From a virus: 43,012 nucleotides of DNA. The stretch lies in the IMG/VR virus record IMGVR_UViG_3300020463_001602, positions 1-43,012 of that record. The stretch is one strand, 5' to 3'. The translations under genes were made by a program, and so were the position numbers. The notes beneath the pieces are model-generated. The model did no database searches, had not been told where the DNA came from, and worked only from the letters and a program-made list of their open reading frames with translations. How positions within the stretch are numbered: position 1 is the first letter of the stretch; each line of letters starts with the position of its first letter. Below, piece after piece: positions 8,084 through 15,631 of the stretch.

Positions 8084-8496
8084 TTTGTGAACTCCATTTG
8101 AATAACTGGAGCAAGCATAAGATCTTCTCGATCTCTCCACTCTGTTATAATATAATCTGCCTTACTAGGTTTCTCAAAGATTTTATTTGTATCTTCAAAT
8201 CTGCCTTCTTCAATTGTGTCCATCCAAACTGTAAAGTCAGCATTAAAGCCAACTCTTGCTGCTCGAAACGGACAAACGAAATCAGTGATAGCAATTTTAC
8301 CTGCCATAGATACTCCGTCTGCAAGATGTCTCATGCGATTTGCCTGTCTCATTCGGCCTTCGTCTGAAAAATCCCAATCGTTGTATTCCTTTCTTACTGC
8401 GTCTGCGTTTATCCAAACACCTTCTAACTGCTCTGCGAGCGGTTGTGATAACGTACTCTTGCCACTACCTGGCAATCCAAATACTAATACTTTCAT
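8053..8496 (-). CDS. Adenylylsulfate (APS) kinase-like protein
   Basis: P-loop kinase of 147 residues resembling APS kinase, which phosphorylates adenylyl sulfate to PAPS. The Walker A motif is Gly-Leu-Pro-Gly-Ser-Gly-Lys-Ser (7-14). The family pattern continues with Asn30-Ala-Asp-Ala-Val-Arg35, Phe-Ser-Asp-Glu-Gly-Arg (43-48) and Cys-Pro-Phe-Arg-Ala-Ala-Arg (75-81), matching the APS kinase motifs GDNVR, FSxxDR and SPFRxxR. It is shorter than cellular enzymes (about 180-200), so the exact substrate is uncertain. The window also encodes a sulfotransferase at 38864-39517, which would use PAPS. It lies just after gene 55. Confidence 0.75.
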   Translation of the reverse strand: MKVLVFGLPGSGKSTLSQPLAEQLEGVWINADAVRKEYNDWDFSDEGRMRQANRMRHLADGVSMAGKIAITDFVCPFRAARVGFNADFTVWMDTIEEGRFEDTNKIFEKPSKADYIITEWRDREDLMLAPVIQMEFTKWQKSQSSGT

Positions 8497-8503
8497 AAAC
8501 TCC

Positions 8504-8986
8504 TTACTTCTTCTTTAGTTTATTTTCAAAGTCACTAATAAAATCATTGATATAGTCAGGCAACTGGTTTCCAGTTATTTGTTCACCTGCTGAATCATAT
8601 ACTTCATTTTCATGCATCTGTCTTTGTGATGCTTTAAATTTAATATACATCTGCTTTTTCTCTTTTGATATTCTTCTTAGGAAGGCATACCAAATGATTT
8701 GCGTAAAATATGCAAATGGATTTTTTGATTTGTCTGGGTTGAAGTTATGTATATATTGAAGGCAGTTCTCAATTCCATCTGAGATCATTTCTTCTTTATA
8801 CATATATCCGCTAAAGTTTGGACGAGTTGCTAATCTTTGAGCAATCATCATAATACATTTACCTATGTAATCTGGTACTTGCGGACTAGGATCTCCACAT
8901 TCCTCAGCTTCTGCAACTCTTTCTCGAAAATCGATGAGTGCTGCAAGAAGATCTTTATTGTTTACGTAATTTCTTTTCTTAGCCAT
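8504..8986 (-). CDS. 55: Late-promoter sigma factor gp55
   Basis: Phage sigma factor that directs host RNA polymerase to late promoters (TATAAATA) together with gp33 and the sliding clamp. The 160-residue protein has the conserved central block of T4-like gp55 (Met-Ile-Ser-Asp-Gly-Ile-Glu-Asn, then Asn-Pro-Phe-Ala-Tyr-Phe-Thr-Gln-Ile-Ile-Trp), which corresponds to sigma region 2. It is the first gene behind an early promoter at 9025-9053. TATAAATA motifs elsewhere in this window are its expected targets. Confidence 0.93.
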   Translation of the reverse strand: MAKKRNYVNNKDLLAALIDFRERVAEAEECGDPSPQVPDYIGKCIMMIAQRLATRPNFSGYMYKEEMISDGIENCLQYIHNFNPDKSKNPFAYFTQIIWYAFLRRISKEKKQMYIKFKASQRQMHENEVYDSAGEQITGNQLPDYINDFISDFENKLKKK

Positions 8987-9024
8987 TTCAAACTAATACT
9001 CCTTATGTTTAAAATATTGTGGTT

Positions 9025-9053
9025 ATTATAATCTATTTGTGATCATTTGTCAA
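9025..9053 (-). promoter_or_regulatory. Early sigma70-type promoter for gene 55 operon
   Basis: On the minus strand TTGACA (9053-9048), 17 bases, TATAAT (9030-9025). It starts the operon gp55, APS kinase, DUF2061, nucleotidyltransferase, deformylase, gp47, gp46. Confidence 0.85.
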
Positions 9054-9101
9054 TAGAAAACTTGTTTTGAAAAATTATTTTCATTTTTTCTTAAAAAACT
9101 A

Positions 9102-9129
9102 TTGACATTTATTTTTTTCCTTGTATAAT
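9102..9129 (+). promoter_or_regulatory. Promoter pointing antisense into uvsW
   Basis: On the plus strand TTGACA (9102-9107) and TATAAT (9124-9129) are both perfect, with a 16-base spacer. No plus-strand gene follows; transcription would enter the 3' end of uvsW in antisense. It stands back to back with the gene 55 promoter. The gap 8987-9160 holds only these two promoters. Confidence 0.55.
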
Positions 9130-9160
9130 AGACTTATCAGGCTTTAAGGTATATCTTAAG

Positions 9161-10651
9161 TTAGATATCAATATTATAAATTTTAAATGGAAATTCTTCC
9201 GAAGAGTAAATTTCAATTCTCGATTTAAAATGTTTTAAAGTATAGTTCTCATACGACCCCACACTCAAATCATCAGCGATATCATAGAGGACCGCCTTGC
9301 GCGAGTCCTCCGCTTTACGAAGACTCCTTCCAATTGATTGTAATACTTTAATTTCTGATTTGCCGCTTGAAGCAAAGATTACATTATCCAACCTTTTTAT
9401 ATTCACGCCTGTACTAAATACTCCATAGGATGCAAGTATGTCGTGTTGTTTGACTGGATCGTTTTCAACAAGATGACGAATTCTTTCGCGTTCGTCTCCT
9501 TTTGTTGCTCCGTATATAAAATGTAGTTCTCTTCCTTCTTTTCTTAACATTGGTTCAAGTATCTTTCCATGTTTCTCAACAAGGTCAAATAGAACCAAAT
9601 TATTCTGATCCTTTAGAGACCATAATAAATTCTTTATAAAATTGTTTCTCTTTTCGTGATTAACAATAAACTCTCTTTCGGCAGGCCAACGTCTAACTGA
9701 TTCTTTGACCGTCGACATTGCTTTTTTAAATGCTGCCTTTTGTTCGTTACTATGATTTAATACAATTGCCTTTACTTCAAAATCAGCAACTGTTCCTTCG
9801 TCCATTAACTTCTTGGTTGATACAATTCTTTTTACTTCTCCAAAGCAACCTTCTAATACTAACCTGTGTGTTTTACTTTCTGAAGATTTAAGAGTACCTG
9901 TGAATCCATGTCTGAATTCGCATTTGTTTAATTTGTGCATTATTGTTGTTAATGACTTTGCTTGAAAGGTATGGGCCTCATCTCCCATGACAACACCGAA
10001 CTGTTGAAACCAATCTTTTGATTGTTTAACTAAAGACTGCCAGGTTGATATAACAATTGGAGCTTTAGTGTTTTTATCAACTCCACCTTGTATTGTATAG
10101 ATCTCATCTTTACAACCATAATCTGCAAAGTCTCCTGCCATTTGATGTACTAAAGAAATCGTAGGCACAATAATTAATGTTCTAAGACCTAAAGCATCGT
10201 AATAGTGTTGTTGTAAAAGGTAAATAATTAAAGACTTACCAGATGATGTCGGTGATAGAGATAAAGATCTACGGTTACGTAAAGCGTTTTCGATGTATTC
10301 AATCTGGTAATCTCGTGGTTTGAATTTACAAGAAATTCTTTCAGCAAGTTCTTCAACATAACCATCTTCAATATACTCCTCTTCTCCAATCTCTCTTGGT
10401 GATTCTAAAATATAATCGCGATCTTCACAGAACTTTTTTAAATGGGGATATAGACCAACATATAGAACAGGCTTCATTGGTTGAAACAGTCGAATCGTAC
10501 CATCCCATACTCTTGCTTTATACTTAGGACTAAATTGATATCCTTCAGGCCTAAAAGCAAAGAATTCAGACAGTTCTTGTTTGATACCAGAATCGCAAAC
10601 GACTCTCATATAAACTGAATCCAAATATTCTATTGTTATCTTTTCACTCAT
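9161..10651 (-). CDS. uvsW: DNA helicase UvsW
   Basis: Superfamily 2 helicase that remodels branched DNA, removes R-loops at origins and helps switch replication to the recombination-dependent mode. Walker A is Pro-Thr-Ser-Ser-Gly-Lys-Ser (134-140) and the DEAH box is at 224-227. A C-terminal helicase domain with a Gln-x-x-Gly-Arg-x-x-Arg type motif VI is present. Its 496 residues match T4 UvsW. It is last in the uvsY operon. Expression in T4 is late; here it appears to depend on the promoter at 11635-11663, and an antisense promoter lies just past its stop. Confidence 0.97.
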   Translation of the reverse strand: MSEKITIEYLDSVYMRVVCDSGIKQELSEFFAFRPEGYQFSPKYKARVWDGTIRLFQPMKPVLYVGLYPHLKKFCEDRDYILESPREIGEEEYIEDGYVEELAERISCKFKPRDYQIEYIENALRNRRSLSLSPTSSGKSLIIYLLQQHYYDALGLRTLIIVPTISLVHQMAGDFADYGCKDEIYTIQGGVDKNTKAPIVISTWQSLVKQSKDWFQQFGVVMGDEAHTFQAKSLTTIMHKLNKCEFRHGFTGTLKSSESKTHRLVLEGCFGEVKRIVSTKKLMDEGTVADFEVKAIVLNHSNEQKAAFKKAMSTVKESVRRWPAEREFIVNHEKRNNFIKNLLWSLKDQNNLVLFDLVEKHGKILEPMLRKEGRELHFIYGATKGDERERIRHLVENDPVKQHDILASYGVFSTGVNIKRLDNVIFASSGKSEIKVLQSIGRSLRKAEDSRKAVLYDIADDLSVGSYENYTLKHFKSRIEIYSSEEFPFKIYNIDI

Positions 10652-10723
10652 TTATAATACACTTGAAATTATTGCTAGACATAGCACAATTACTATAAGG
10701 TCTAATATTCTATGATCTTTCAT
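10652..10723 (-). CDS. 23-residue single-helix membrane peptide
   Basis: Tiny ORF: a charged start (Met-Lys-Asp-His-Arg) followed by a hydrophobic helix of about 17 residues. Its ATG overlaps the stop of the upstream gene (ATGA), and its TAA directly abuts the uvsW ATG, so it fits the operon exactly. It is too short for homology-based naming. Its exact fit at both ends is the main support for its being translated. Confidence 0.5.
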   Translation of the reverse strand: MKDHRILDLIVIVLCLAIISSVL

Positions 10724-10935
10724 TCATTCTCCTCATCATTATCAGGATCAATATACTCTATATCCCATGCACCTTTATTCATATTATTTTTTTTAAAATA
10801 ATCAGAAACGTCTTTGGCAAGAGTCTTTGCATACTCATCAGTTATATGAGGGAGATTTGTGCCTGATCCTGCACCAACTTTTCTTAAATATTCTCTTGCG
10901 TCATATACTTTGTAAGTCAATTTATTCTCCTTCAT
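10720..10935 (-). CDS. Small conserved-looking phage protein (unknown)
   Basis: A 71-residue acidic, soluble protein. A central block (Val-Tyr-Asp-Ala-Arg-Glu-Tyr-Leu-Arg, then Gly-Ala-Gly-Ser-Gly-Thr and His-Ile-Thr-Asp-Glu-Tyr-Ala) looks like a small protein seen in other marine T4-like phages, but I cannot assign a function. The C-terminal tail is Asp/Glu-rich. It overlaps the genes on both sides by four bases within the uvsY-uvsW operon. Confidence 0.7.
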   Translation of the reverse strand: MKENKLTYKVYDAREYLRKVGAGSGTNLPHITDEYAKTLAKDVSDYFKKNNMNKGAWDIEYIDPDNDEENE

Positions 10936-11162
10936 AATTTAATTGCCAATAATAAAAAGATTGCGACAAGTAAGATGTTTGTAAAAAAGATACCTATTGC
11001 TAAAATAGTATGATACCAAATCCATCTTGTTTTATATGCGTTCTCAATTGTAATTGATTCAGGGTCTACATCGTCTGCCATCATATCAATTTTCTTTTGA
11101 GTTGCTTCATTTTGTTTATTAGCTTCTCTCCTCCAACCCCATTCTAAAATTTTATCCCACAT
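10932..11162 (-). CDS. Small membrane protein, uvsY operon
   Basis: A 76-residue protein of unknown function. Its first half is charged and soluble; its second half is hydrophobic and aromatic-rich (from Trp47 on), giving one long or two short membrane helices at the C terminus. It lies five bases after uvsY and overlaps the next gene by four bases. I see no recognisable domain. Confidence 0.7.
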   Translation of the reverse strand: MWDKILEWGWRREANKQNEATQKKIDMMADDVDPESITIENAYKTRWIWYHTILAIGIFFTNILLVAIFLLLAIKL

Positions 11163-11167
11163 CTTTA

Positions 11168-11605
11168 TTAATAGTCTCCTGCTTGGAACTTTAATATGTC
11201 AATCATATTCTTAACAACAAAATTCCTACTGTGTATTGTTTTAATTATATCTTCTAAATAGTTTGCATTAGCTGTATGAAAGTCAACTGTTAGGCTTAAT
11301 TTAATAATATCTTTATCAGATTGAATGTGCTTATCTAAATCCTGTCTCATTACTTTTCGTTGAAACGGTCTCCACCCTTTCTCTCTTAATGTTACTTCAT
11401 CCATAGAACCGTCGTAATAATTACGTTTCTCCATTTCAAGTTCTTTGTATTCAGCCTTAAGTTTCTTTACACGCAATACTTCCCTATAATAAAGATTATA
11501 GTACTTGCTATGTAATTCAGGAATTCTTTTGCTTTCACCAACAAGGTTTGTTTCGTCTATTGGTGAATCTTTTGCCCAGAGGGCTGCTATATCATTTGTG
11601 TCCAT
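11168..11605 (-). CDS. uvsY: Recombination mediator UvsY
   Basis: Mediator that loads UvsX recombinase onto gp32-coated single-stranded DNA. The 145-residue helical protein matches T4 UvsY in size and in its basic central region (Tyr-Tyr-Arg-Glu-Val-Leu-Arg-Val-Lys-Lys, then Gly-Trp-Arg-Pro-Phe), with the C-terminal hexamerisation helices. It is first in an operon ending in uvsW, and it has its own early promoter. Its partners gp32 and UvsX are at 29452-31787. Confidence 0.88.
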   Translation of the reverse strand: MDTNDIAALWAKDSPIDETNLVGESKRIPELHSKYYNLYYREVLRVKKLKAEYKELEMEKRNYYDGSMDEVTLREKGWRPFQRKVMRQDLDKHIQSDKDIIKLSLTVDFHTANANYLEDIIKTIHSRNFVVKNMIDILKFQAGDY

Positions 11606-11634
11606 ATTATATCCAAACTTTTAATTACATTGCT

Positions 11635-11663
11635 ATTATACCACAAAATGCAACGAATGTCAA
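11635..11663 (-). promoter_or_regulatory. Early sigma70-type promoter for uvsY operon
   Basis: On the minus strand TTGACA (11663-11658), 17 bases, TATAAT (11640-11635), about 30 bases ahead of the uvsY ATG. Confidence 0.85.
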
Positions 11664-11670
11664 TAGTTTA

Positions 11671-12165
11671 TTATAGTTGTTCCATTTTCATAGAATCATA
11701 TCTCAACGTTACACTGCAGGTTGCATATGATACTTCGCTTACGTCAACACTTAAATCAACTTGTCCTAAAGATACAGGAAAGCAGTTCGTAAAAGTAAAT
11801 CTTAAATGTGGATTCTTATGACTGTTTGTAACGGTCGCAATAATATCTGAGTACAAACCATCTTGGCTCTTCTTAAGTGTTTCGTATTGCTTATGGTTAT
11901 CCGGGAAACCAATACCTTCCATCCAATTTAGTATTTCCTTATAGTTATTCATGTCTTCATCAATGATAAAACTTATTTCTAAATCGTTATAGACAAGCTT
12001 ATCGTTTTGTTGATAGATTGCCTTTAATGGATTGTCTACCGCGACAGGAGTTCCTGCGATTGATGGGATCGTCATTTTCTGCGTAAAGAACTCAACATGC
12101 GGTATACGCTGTATGCTAATCGTAAAATTAGTTGGTGAAAGATAGTTGTTTATAATATTTGCCAT
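11671..12165 (-). CDS. gp19-like tail tube family virion protein
   Basis: A 164-residue protein, the size of T4 tail tube gp19 (163). The order of strands resembles the tail-tube fold: an N-terminal Phe-x-Ile-x-Ile strand, an Ile-Pro-Ser segment, a Lys-Leu-Val-Tyr-Asn-Asp-Leu-x-Ile-Ser-Phe strand, then Asn-Trp-Met-x-Gly-Ile-Gly-Phe-Pro. Marine T4-like phages carry several such tube or tube-cap paralogues, so whether this is the main tube protein or a minor one is unclear. A late-promoter-like AATAAATA lies 37 bases upstream on the same strand. It ends eight bases before the early promoter of uvsY. Confidence 0.65.
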   Translation of the reverse strand: MANIINNYLSPTNFTISIQRIPHVEFFTQKMTIPSIAGTPVAVDNPLKAIYQQNDKLVYNDLEISFIIDEDMNNYKEILNWMEGIGFPDNHKQYETLKKSQDGLYSDIIATVTNSHKNPHLRFTFTNCFPVSLGQVDLSVDVSEVSYATCSVTLRYDSMKMEQL

Positions 12166-12174
12166 TTCATTTCC

Positions 12175-12182
12175 TATAAATA
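12175..12182 (+). promoter_or_regulatory. T4-type late promoter (TATAAATA)
   Basis: Perfect TATAAATA on the plus strand, 43 bases before the FkbM methyltransferase ATG at 12225. It matches the gp55-dependent late promoter consensus of T4. Confidence 0.75.
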
Positions 12183-12201
12183 AATTAGTAATGGTTTATA
12201 T

Positions 12202-12209
12202 TATTTATT
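12202..12209 (-). promoter_or_regulatory. Probable late promoter, one mismatch (AATAAATA)
   Basis: Minus-strand AATAAATA, seven of eight bases matching the late consensus, 37 bases ahead of the tail-tube-like gene. It faces the plus-strand late promoter at 12175-12182, so the two transcripts would overlap by some 25 bases. Confidence 0.5.
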
Positions 12210-12224
12210 AGATTGGAGTACATC

Positions 12225-12941
12225 ATGTTCAAACCCAAAGCTTTAAACTACGAAATTGATACCGGTGGGCTATCAATGAATCAGGTAGTTGAACTTCACA
12301 ATAGTTTATTCGTTCGCAAAGACTACGATTGGTGGTATGAAATTCTACCAGGAGATACCGTAGTTGATATCGGTGCAGGCATTGGAGCCTTTTCTGCAAA
12401 AGCATTAGATGCAGGTGCAGATAGAGTCTATATGATTGAACCAAACCGCAGATTACTTAAAACAGCAATTAAGAATGTTGCTGATTATATGATGGACGGT
12501 TTAAGTCCAAAAGTAATTCCTATTAATGCTGCTATGGGAAAGACTGATATTGATTTAAGTAATGTTCATAAGTCTTCAATTTATAAAGATCCTGAAGAAG
12601 AACCTAAGTTAATGTCATTAGCAGAATTAATCGAATATCACGATTTACAGACAATTGATTATTTAAGAGTCGATGCTGATGGTTCAGAGTATAATATTCT
12701 TGCTCATGAACATCGAGATTATTTACTGGCTCAAGTTAGATTTATTGCTGTGAAGGTTAATCTTAGTTCGCAATATGGTGGGAATGAAAAGTTTATTGAT
12801 TGGAAACAACAATTCTTAAAGTGTTGTAGAGATCAGAATAGATTATTTTTTCAAGATTCTAAAATGGAAGAAAAACTATTTCATCCAAGATGGTGGGAAC
12901 ATGTTCCTATGAGCTTTATGGTTTATATTAAGAATTGGTAA
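12225..12941 (+). CDS. FkbM-family methyltransferase (late copy)
   Basis: SAM-dependent methyltransferase of 238 residues. The SAM-binding motif is Gly-Asp-Thr-Val-Val-Asp-Ile-Gly-Ala-Gly-Ile-Gly, followed by Ile-Glu-Pro-Asn. FkbM enzymes O-methylate sugars or small molecules. It is a clear paralogue of the minus-strand gene at 13243-13947. Here the later motif is Val-Asp-Ala-Asp-Gly-Ser-Glu-Tyr rather than the usual Ile-Asp-Ile-Glu-Gly. The ATG at 12225 has GGAG seven bases upstream; an in-frame upstream start is less likely. A perfect late promoter precedes it. Confidence 0.85.
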   Translation: MFKPKALNYEIDTGGLSMNQVVELHNSLFVRKDYDWWYEILPGDTVVDIGAGIGAFSAKALDAGADRVYMIEPNRRLLKTAIKNVADYMMDGLSPKVIPINAAMGKTDIDLSNVHKSSIYKDPEEEPKLMSLAELIEYHDLQTIDYLRVDADGSEYNILAHEHRDYLLAQVRFIAVKVNLSSQYGGNEKFIDWKQQFLKCCRDQNRLFFQDSKMEEKLFHPRWWEHVPMSFMVYIKNW

Positions 12942-12945
12942 TATA

Positions 12946-13161
12946 TTACTTCTTATTGTTTTTCTCGTACTCTTCCCATTCGTAAGGTGTGGCTACTTTA
13001 GGTCTTTTATTTTCTACCGCTCTCTTCCATGCTTGTTCTTGAAGTGTGTTAGGAATTTTAATAGTTTTATTTTTAGCATCACTTCTCTGACTGGCCGCAA
13101 GCGGGTCCATTAATACTTTTTCGCGTTGTGTTAACTCTTTGTCTTTTTTATCAAATTTCAT
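12946..13161 (-). CDS. Small charged protein (unknown)
   Basis: A 71-residue, highly charged soluble protein, rich in Lys and Glu with one Trp-Lys-Arg-Ala segment. I recognise no domain. I start it at the ATG at 13161, which follows an aagga ribosome binding site and overlaps the TGA of the upstream 30-residue ORF. It ends five bases from the convergent FkbM gene. Confidence 0.65.
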   Translation of the reverse strand: MKFDKKDKELTQREKVLMDPLAASQRSDAKNKTIKIPNTLQEQAWKRAVENKRPKVATPYEWEEYEKNNKK

Positions 13162-13250
13162 AATCTCGGTGTCCTTATATAATCCCGTATGACAATAAAC
13201 CCATAAGAGAACCATGCGAGGATAAAAGCCCCAAACAATAACTCAATCAT
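13158..13250 (-). CDS. 30-residue membrane peptide
   Basis: Small ORF encoding a hydrophobic N-terminal helix (about residues 3-20) and a short basic tail. It overlaps the stop of the upstream FkbM gene and its own TGA overlaps the next ATG, as expected for a coupled operon member. No clear ribosome binding site is seen, so translation would rely on coupling. Function unknown. Confidence 0.5.
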   Translation of the reverse strand: MIELLFGAFILAWFSYGFIVIRDYIRTPRL

Positions 13251-13947
13251 TTGTAATATACAACATAAACGAACACCAATCGCTGAAATCACCAGCCTTT
13301 AGAAAATCATCGTCATAAGCTTTTTCACGATCTTCATGTTCGAGGAATCTTACTTGGTCCGTATCAAATTTTTGTAATAGTCCATCTCTGAACTTTTGCC
13401 ATTGTCCAACACATCCTTTATATGCGTTCATATGAAACTCTACTGCGATATGTTTTACGTTGTTTCTTAAGTAAGGAAAGTTCATTTCGGTAAAGATTCC
13501 GTATTCACCACCTTCAATATCAATCTTAAGATAATCAATCTCAGGAATATTATAATCTACAACAAGATCCAAGAATGACATCTTTTTGAAATCAGTGTCT
13601 TTAGAGAATACGTTATTAAAATGATTTGCGGTAGAACCTATTGCTGCATGAATTGGCTGAACAGGAATAGTACCTTTATCAATATAAGAATCAGATATAT
13701 TTCTTACAAGCGTCTTAAGATGTTGTCTGCTTGGTTCAACACTGATGATACGACCAGCATCGCGGTCCAAAGCGTGGCAAGTAAAGAACCCAACACAAGC
13801 ACCGAGATCAACCACAGTATCGCCCTTATTAACGTCACGCCACCAAGTATAATCTTTCCTATAAAAGAATTCGTGATATAGTGTTTGAACATCGGTTAGC
13901 TCCAATCCTTCTGTAAGCAGGTTTAAGTTTAAATTTTTATTATCCAT
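13243..13947 (-). CDS. FkbM-family methyltransferase (early copy)
   Basis: SAM-dependent methyltransferase of 234 residues with Gly-Asp-Thr-Val-Val-Asp-Leu-Gly-Ala-Cys-Val-Gly as motif I, Val-Glu-Pro-Ser, and the FkbM block Lys-Ile-Asp-Ile-Glu-Gly-Gly-Glu-Tyr. It shares the same N-terminal layout (Arg-Lys-Asp-Tyr-x-Trp-Trp) with the plus-strand paralogue at 12225-12941. Likely substrate is a sugar of a surface glycan or glycosylated phage component; that is inferred. It belongs to the topoisomerase operon, hence early expression. Confidence 0.87.
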   Translation of the reverse strand: MDNKNLNLNLLTEGLELTDVQTLYHEFFYRKDYTWWRDVNKGDTVVDLGACVGFFTCHALDRDAGRIISVEPSRQHLKTLVRNISDSYIDKGTIPVQPIHAAIGSTANHFNNVFSKDTDFKKMSFLDLVVDYNIPEIDYLKIDIEGGEYGIFTEMNFPYLRNNVKHIAVEFHMNAYKGCVGQWQKFRDGLLQKFDTDQVRFLEHEDREKAYDDDFLKAGDFSDWCSFMLYITND

Positions 13948-13951
13948 AACA

Positions 13952-14119
13952 TTACCAATTGTGTATTATATTTGCCATAATAAAGAACGCACATAGAACA
14001 TTGATTCCAACAATAAATGTTCTTACGATCGCAACTATGTCATCATACTCTTCTGTTTGTTCGTCTGAAAAACTACCTACTGCGTATTTCCAAGTCGTCC
14101 ACAACTTTCTGATCTTCAT
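13952..14119 (-). CDS. Small single-helix membrane protein
   Basis: A 55-residue protein: a basic start, an acidic middle and a C-terminal hydrophobic helix of about 20 residues. Several ATG codons are in frame. I choose 14119 because GGAG lies seven bases upstream; starts at 14131 or 14149 are possible. It overlaps the upstream ORF by 47 bases in another frame. It resembles small membrane proteins of marine T4-like phages, function unknown. Confidence 0.6.
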   Translation of the reverse strand: MKIRKLWTTWKYAVGSFSDEQTEEYDDIVAIVRTFIVGINVLCAFFIMANIIHNW

Positions 14120-14285
14120 CGTTTTCTCCATACCAATTCCATCTTCCATCTGGCATTTTATCAAGCATTTGCTTTCTTTCTTTTAGTTTATTATCAATTT
14201 CTTTTAGCACCTTACCTTGCGCAACAACAATTTCTTTAAGTTCAGTAATCATATTTGCGATTTGTGCTTGTGTTGGATATCCCAT
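14073..14285 (-). CDS. Small coiled-coil protein (unknown)
   Basis: A 70-residue protein whose residues 8-45 form a predicted amphipathic coiled coil, followed by a Trp-containing acidic tail. No domain is recognised. Its start overlaps the gene 52 stop by one base, in the topoisomerase operon. Confidence 0.65.
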   Translation of the reverse strand: MGYPTQAQIANMITELKEIVVAQGKVLKEIDNKLKERKQMLDKMPDGRWNWYGENDEDQKVVDDLEIRSR

Positions 14286-15631
14286 TATAAACTCTCCAAG
14301 TCAGTTGTAAATTGTTCAGTAGGAGTTGTATCTTTCCAAAACTCCAATGTCTTACTTACTTCAATAATTTCCTTTTCTAACTCTTTGACCATTTCGTCTG
14401 TAAGACTTAACATATTTATTCGAAGTAACCTATCAACATCATTCTTTGTTGCTTCGGTATGTTCAAGAATCATTTTACTTACATCAACTTTCTTTTGATT
14501 CTTAAACGTAATTTTATTATCAAGTACCGCCTGTATAAACTGCATCTTAACATTTAACCATCGTATGACTTCTGTATATTCTAATAGTCGAGCATCAATT
14601 CTCTGCTGTAGTATCCCAAGGCGGTAGTCACAAAAGTCCTTTACAAGATGTTTTGCATCGTCATATTCGCGTAACTTACCATCAAAATCAATCACTGTAA
14701 GGTTTTGTGCAAATGGCTTGCTTAATTTAAATTTGCTAATGACCTTAGAATCATTCCATTTTGCAGAAGCAAGTTTAAGTTTAACCTCGAACCTAAATCC
14801 ATTCTTATCACAAAGATCCTCGTAAGATACAATATCTCCTTCCTCTTCTAACTTATCAAGTACCTTAACATAACCTTCTCGGTCAAAGCCGTATGGTACC
14901 TCTGTGATGGAGACCGCAGTTTTACCACGGCGTGTAAAGGCACCATACGAAATATACTTAGTTGAGTCTTCTTCTGATTGAATTACATCTCCTGTGTAAT
15001 CAGGAAACTTAACTCTGATTGGTGTTCGTATTGCGTTGTTCTTAATGTACTGTAGACAAGCCTTAGCAAGGTCTGATGGATCATGCGGTAATATGTTTGT
15101 AGCAAACCCAGTCGCAATACCTTTAGTTCCATTTACAAGTACCATAGGAATGATAGGTAAATAGAATGAAGGTGGCTGATGCTCAGGATCCTCGTGAATA
15201 GGACTTAAATCAATATCCTTTATGTACTTATTGAAATTATCATGTACTCTCGAATAGACATAACGAGGAGCACCTGCTTCTTGAACGAGTCGAGTACCAA
15301 ACGATCCTCTACCTTCAATTAAGCAAATGTTGTTATTCCAAGTAGCAGCCATTAATTGACCAGCACCTGCGGCCGAAGCTTCTCCGTGGTTATATCCATA
15401 ATCAGAAATAATACCTGAGACTGCAGATACCTTTTTAAAATCTTTCTTGCTATTTAATAATGAAGAATAGAGATAGAACCTTTGAACAGGTTTTAGTCCG
15501 TCAATCATATTTGGAATTGCTCGACTCTCAACGGTATACATTGCGAACGATTTCCATTCGTTAGCAGCAACTTTACTAATTGGATATTCAGTACCTTTTA
15601 ATTCTTCAGCAAACATTGTTAGATCTGTCAT
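14285..15631 (-). CDS. 52: DNA topoisomerase II medium subunit gp52
   Basis: DNA breakage-reunion subunit of the phage type II topoisomerase, equivalent to GyrA/ParC. The expected catalytic tyrosine is Tyr124 in Ala-Pro-Arg-Tyr-Val-Tyr. Before it comes the conserved Asp-Gly-Leu-Lys-Pro-Val-Gln-Arg block and a Glu-Gly-Arg-Gly-Ser-Phe-Gly segment. Its 448 residues match T4 gp52 (442). It overlaps gene 39 by four bases, so the two subunits are coupled. Confidence 0.97.
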   Translation of the reverse strand: MTDLTMFAEELKGTEYPISKVAANEWKSFAMYTVESRAIPNMIDGLKPVQRFYLYSSLLNSKKDFKKVSAVSGIISDYGYNHGEASAAGAGQLMAATWNNNICLIEGRGSFGTRLVQEAGAPRYVYSRVHDNFNKYIKDIDLSPIHEDPEHQPPSFYLPIIPMVLVNGTKGIATGFATNILPHDPSDLAKACLQYIKNNAIRTPIRVKFPDYTGDVIQSEEDSTKYISYGAFTRRGKTAVSITEVPYGFDREGYVKVLDKLEEEGDIVSYEDLCDKNGFRFEVKLKLASAKWNDSKVISKFKLSKPFAQNLTVIDFDGKLREYDDAKHLVKDFCDYRLGILQQRIDARLLEYTEVIRWLNVKMQFIQAVLDNKITFKNQKKVDVSKMILEHTEATKNDVDRLLRINMLSLTDEMVKELEKEIIEVSKTLEFWKDTTPTEQFTTDLESL

